Shown: positions 63,234 to 64,000 of the stretch, piece after piece
Layout of the letters: every line of letters begins with the position of its first letter
Numbering within the stretch: position 1 is the stretch's first letter
Source: Sporosarcina sp. Marseille-Q4943
GTDB taxonomy: Bacteria; Bacillota; Bacilli; Bacillales_A; Planococcaceae
Assembly: GCF_943736995.1 (NCBI RefSeq)
Contig: NZ_OX031157.1
Location: 496,001-560,000, forward strand
Direction: 5' to 3'
Length of the DNA: 64,000 bases
Notes under the pieces: generated by a model
What the model saw: the letters and a program-made list of their open reading frames with translations, nothing else
What the model was told of the DNA's origin: nothing
Database searches by the model: none
Position numbers and translations under genes: made by a program

Positions 63234-64000
63234 TTAAACCTCTTTTCCGAAAAAAGTTTTTTTAATGTGATCGAGTTCTTGGAGAAATTTAGAATGCTCC
63301 TCTTCAGAAGGTGTCCGTGATCCATAACGGACATCATTGTATATCGATAATATCCATTCATTCTGCTTCCATCCCATACGAGAAAACCATTCTCTTACTG
63401 TTTCACCATTCAAACGGCTGAAATTGTATTTTTGCGCTTCCTTCTCGAACTGTTCGAATGTTTTCCTTACTTCATCCCGTGCAGATGAATAGTCGTACAA
63501 CAACTGACGATGTTCTTCTGGTTTTTCTCTCCTTCCTTTAAAAGAGAAAGAATAAGTCTCCAGTTGTTCCACTTCTCGTTTCTTCGCTTTTTTTCGTAGA
63601 AGTATAATGCTAATTACTATAAGGATTACTAAAGCCAAACCTAACGAAGTATACTCGAAAATGGAAGAGGTGGCACCGTGAGTATTCAACTCCCCATCCA
63701 ATCTAAAATCGATGTATTCTTCTTCTATTTCCTCTAAATTTTCTTCTATGAATCGTTCAGAACCCGATTTAAAAAAGTCAAGGAGGGAATCCGTCGATTT
63801 CCCAAAAAGCGTTAGGATACCACCGAAGAGAAAGCCGAGCACACCTATAACGCCTCTCCTCACCGGATCGAGAGCAAATAGGACGACAAAAAACACAGCA
63901 GCCCCCAATCCGATAATGTAACCGAAAATCTTGCTCGCTTCCCTTACTTTGAAATTGCCTAATTGCCGGCTATTAACGGTAATCGAAACCATACGTATAA
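63234..64000 (-). CDS. DUF4129-like membrane protein, C-terminal part (5' end outside the window)
   Basis: At least 252 residues; the frame is open to the window edge and an internal ATG at 63992 need not be the start. Membrane segments: IFGYIIGLGAAVFFVVLFAL, GVIGVLGFLFGGILTLFG and SLGLALVILIVISIILLRKK. An acidic extracytoplasmic stretch (EENLEEIEEEYIDFR) lies between them. The cytoplasmic C-terminal domain ends TVREWFSRMGW...ILSIYNDVRYGSRTPSEEE, which resembles DUF4129. DUF4129 is usually found beside MoxR, DUF58 and transglutaminase genes, so another such cluster may start beyond the window. Confidence 0.65.
   Translation of the reverse strand, partial: IRMVSITVNSRQLGNFKVREASKIFGYIIGLGAAVFFVVLFALDPVRRGVIGVLGFLFGGILTLFGKSTDSLLDFFKSGSERFIEENLEEIEEEYIDFRLDGELNTHGATSSIFEYTSLGLALVILIVISIILLRKKAKKREVEQLETYSFSFKGRREKPEEHRQLLYDYSSARDEVRKTFEQFEKEAQKYNFSRLNGETVREWFSRMGWKQNEWILSIYNDVRYGSRTPSEEEHSKFLQELDHIKKTFFGKEV

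Overview
This 64 kb window is chromosomal DNA from a low-to-moderate G+C, endospore-forming member of the Bacillales. The gene order, the caa3 oxidase, a YtvI sporulation protein, many TTG starts and the protein sequences fit the Planococcaceae (Sporosarcina-like). That genus-level placement is inference from family resemblance, not a database result. No rRNA, tRNA, CRISPR array, prophage or insertion sequence was seen.

Layout. 1-2.9 kb: a MurE-like Mur ligase (cut by the window edge), a divergent aspartokinase without ACT domains and a CAP-domain exported protein. 3.2-12.5 kb: YlbA/YugN, YtvI and the cytochrome caa3 block (ctaM, ctaG, ctaFEDCB, divergent ctaA). 12.5-23.7 kb: pycA, ftsW, ylaN, ylaL, ylaI, ylaH, typA, ylaF, suhB, a YkzI-like gene, yktB and yktA. 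23.7-35.8 kb: a nitronate monooxygenase-like protein, a polysaccharide deacetylase lipoprotein, pdhABCD, a YkyA lipoprotein, def, a 25-codon small ORF, rpoY-rnjA, ktrC and a thioredoxin-like protein. As I remember it, most of 1.7-35.2 kb has counterparts in the ylb-cta-yla-ykt-pdh-ykq region of Bacillus subtilis.

35.9-57.7 kb is more accessory: a divergent CorA-like transporter, an XRE-cupin regulator with potABCD, two drug-efflux type MFS transporters, CcpC, and a 12 kb eight-gene minus-strand operon (43.2-55.2 kb). That operon joins an ABC-2 exporter and a large extracytoplasmic protein to a Gly-Gln-repeat membrane protein, a MoxR AAA+ ATPase, a DUF58 protein and two von Willebrand A membrane proteins. 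It is the best candidate here for an undescribed system. 57.7-64 kb returns to yku/ykw-like genes: darB, a small membrane protein, fadH with a FadR-type operator, a PAS-GGDEF-EAL protein, ykyB, ykwC and the end of a DUF4129-like protein.

Themes. Central carbon metabolism and respiration dominate: pyruvate dehydrogenase, pyruvate carboxylase, heme A synthesis and the caa3 oxidase. Three families known as c-di-AMP targets or relays occur together (PycA, KtrC, DarB). RNA polymerase epsilon (RpoY) and RNase J1 form one operon. Three copies of a structured, roughly 130-210 bp interspersed repeat lie in intergenic gaps. They carry conserved hairpins, one compensatory base-pair change, and one copy with its modules in permuted order.
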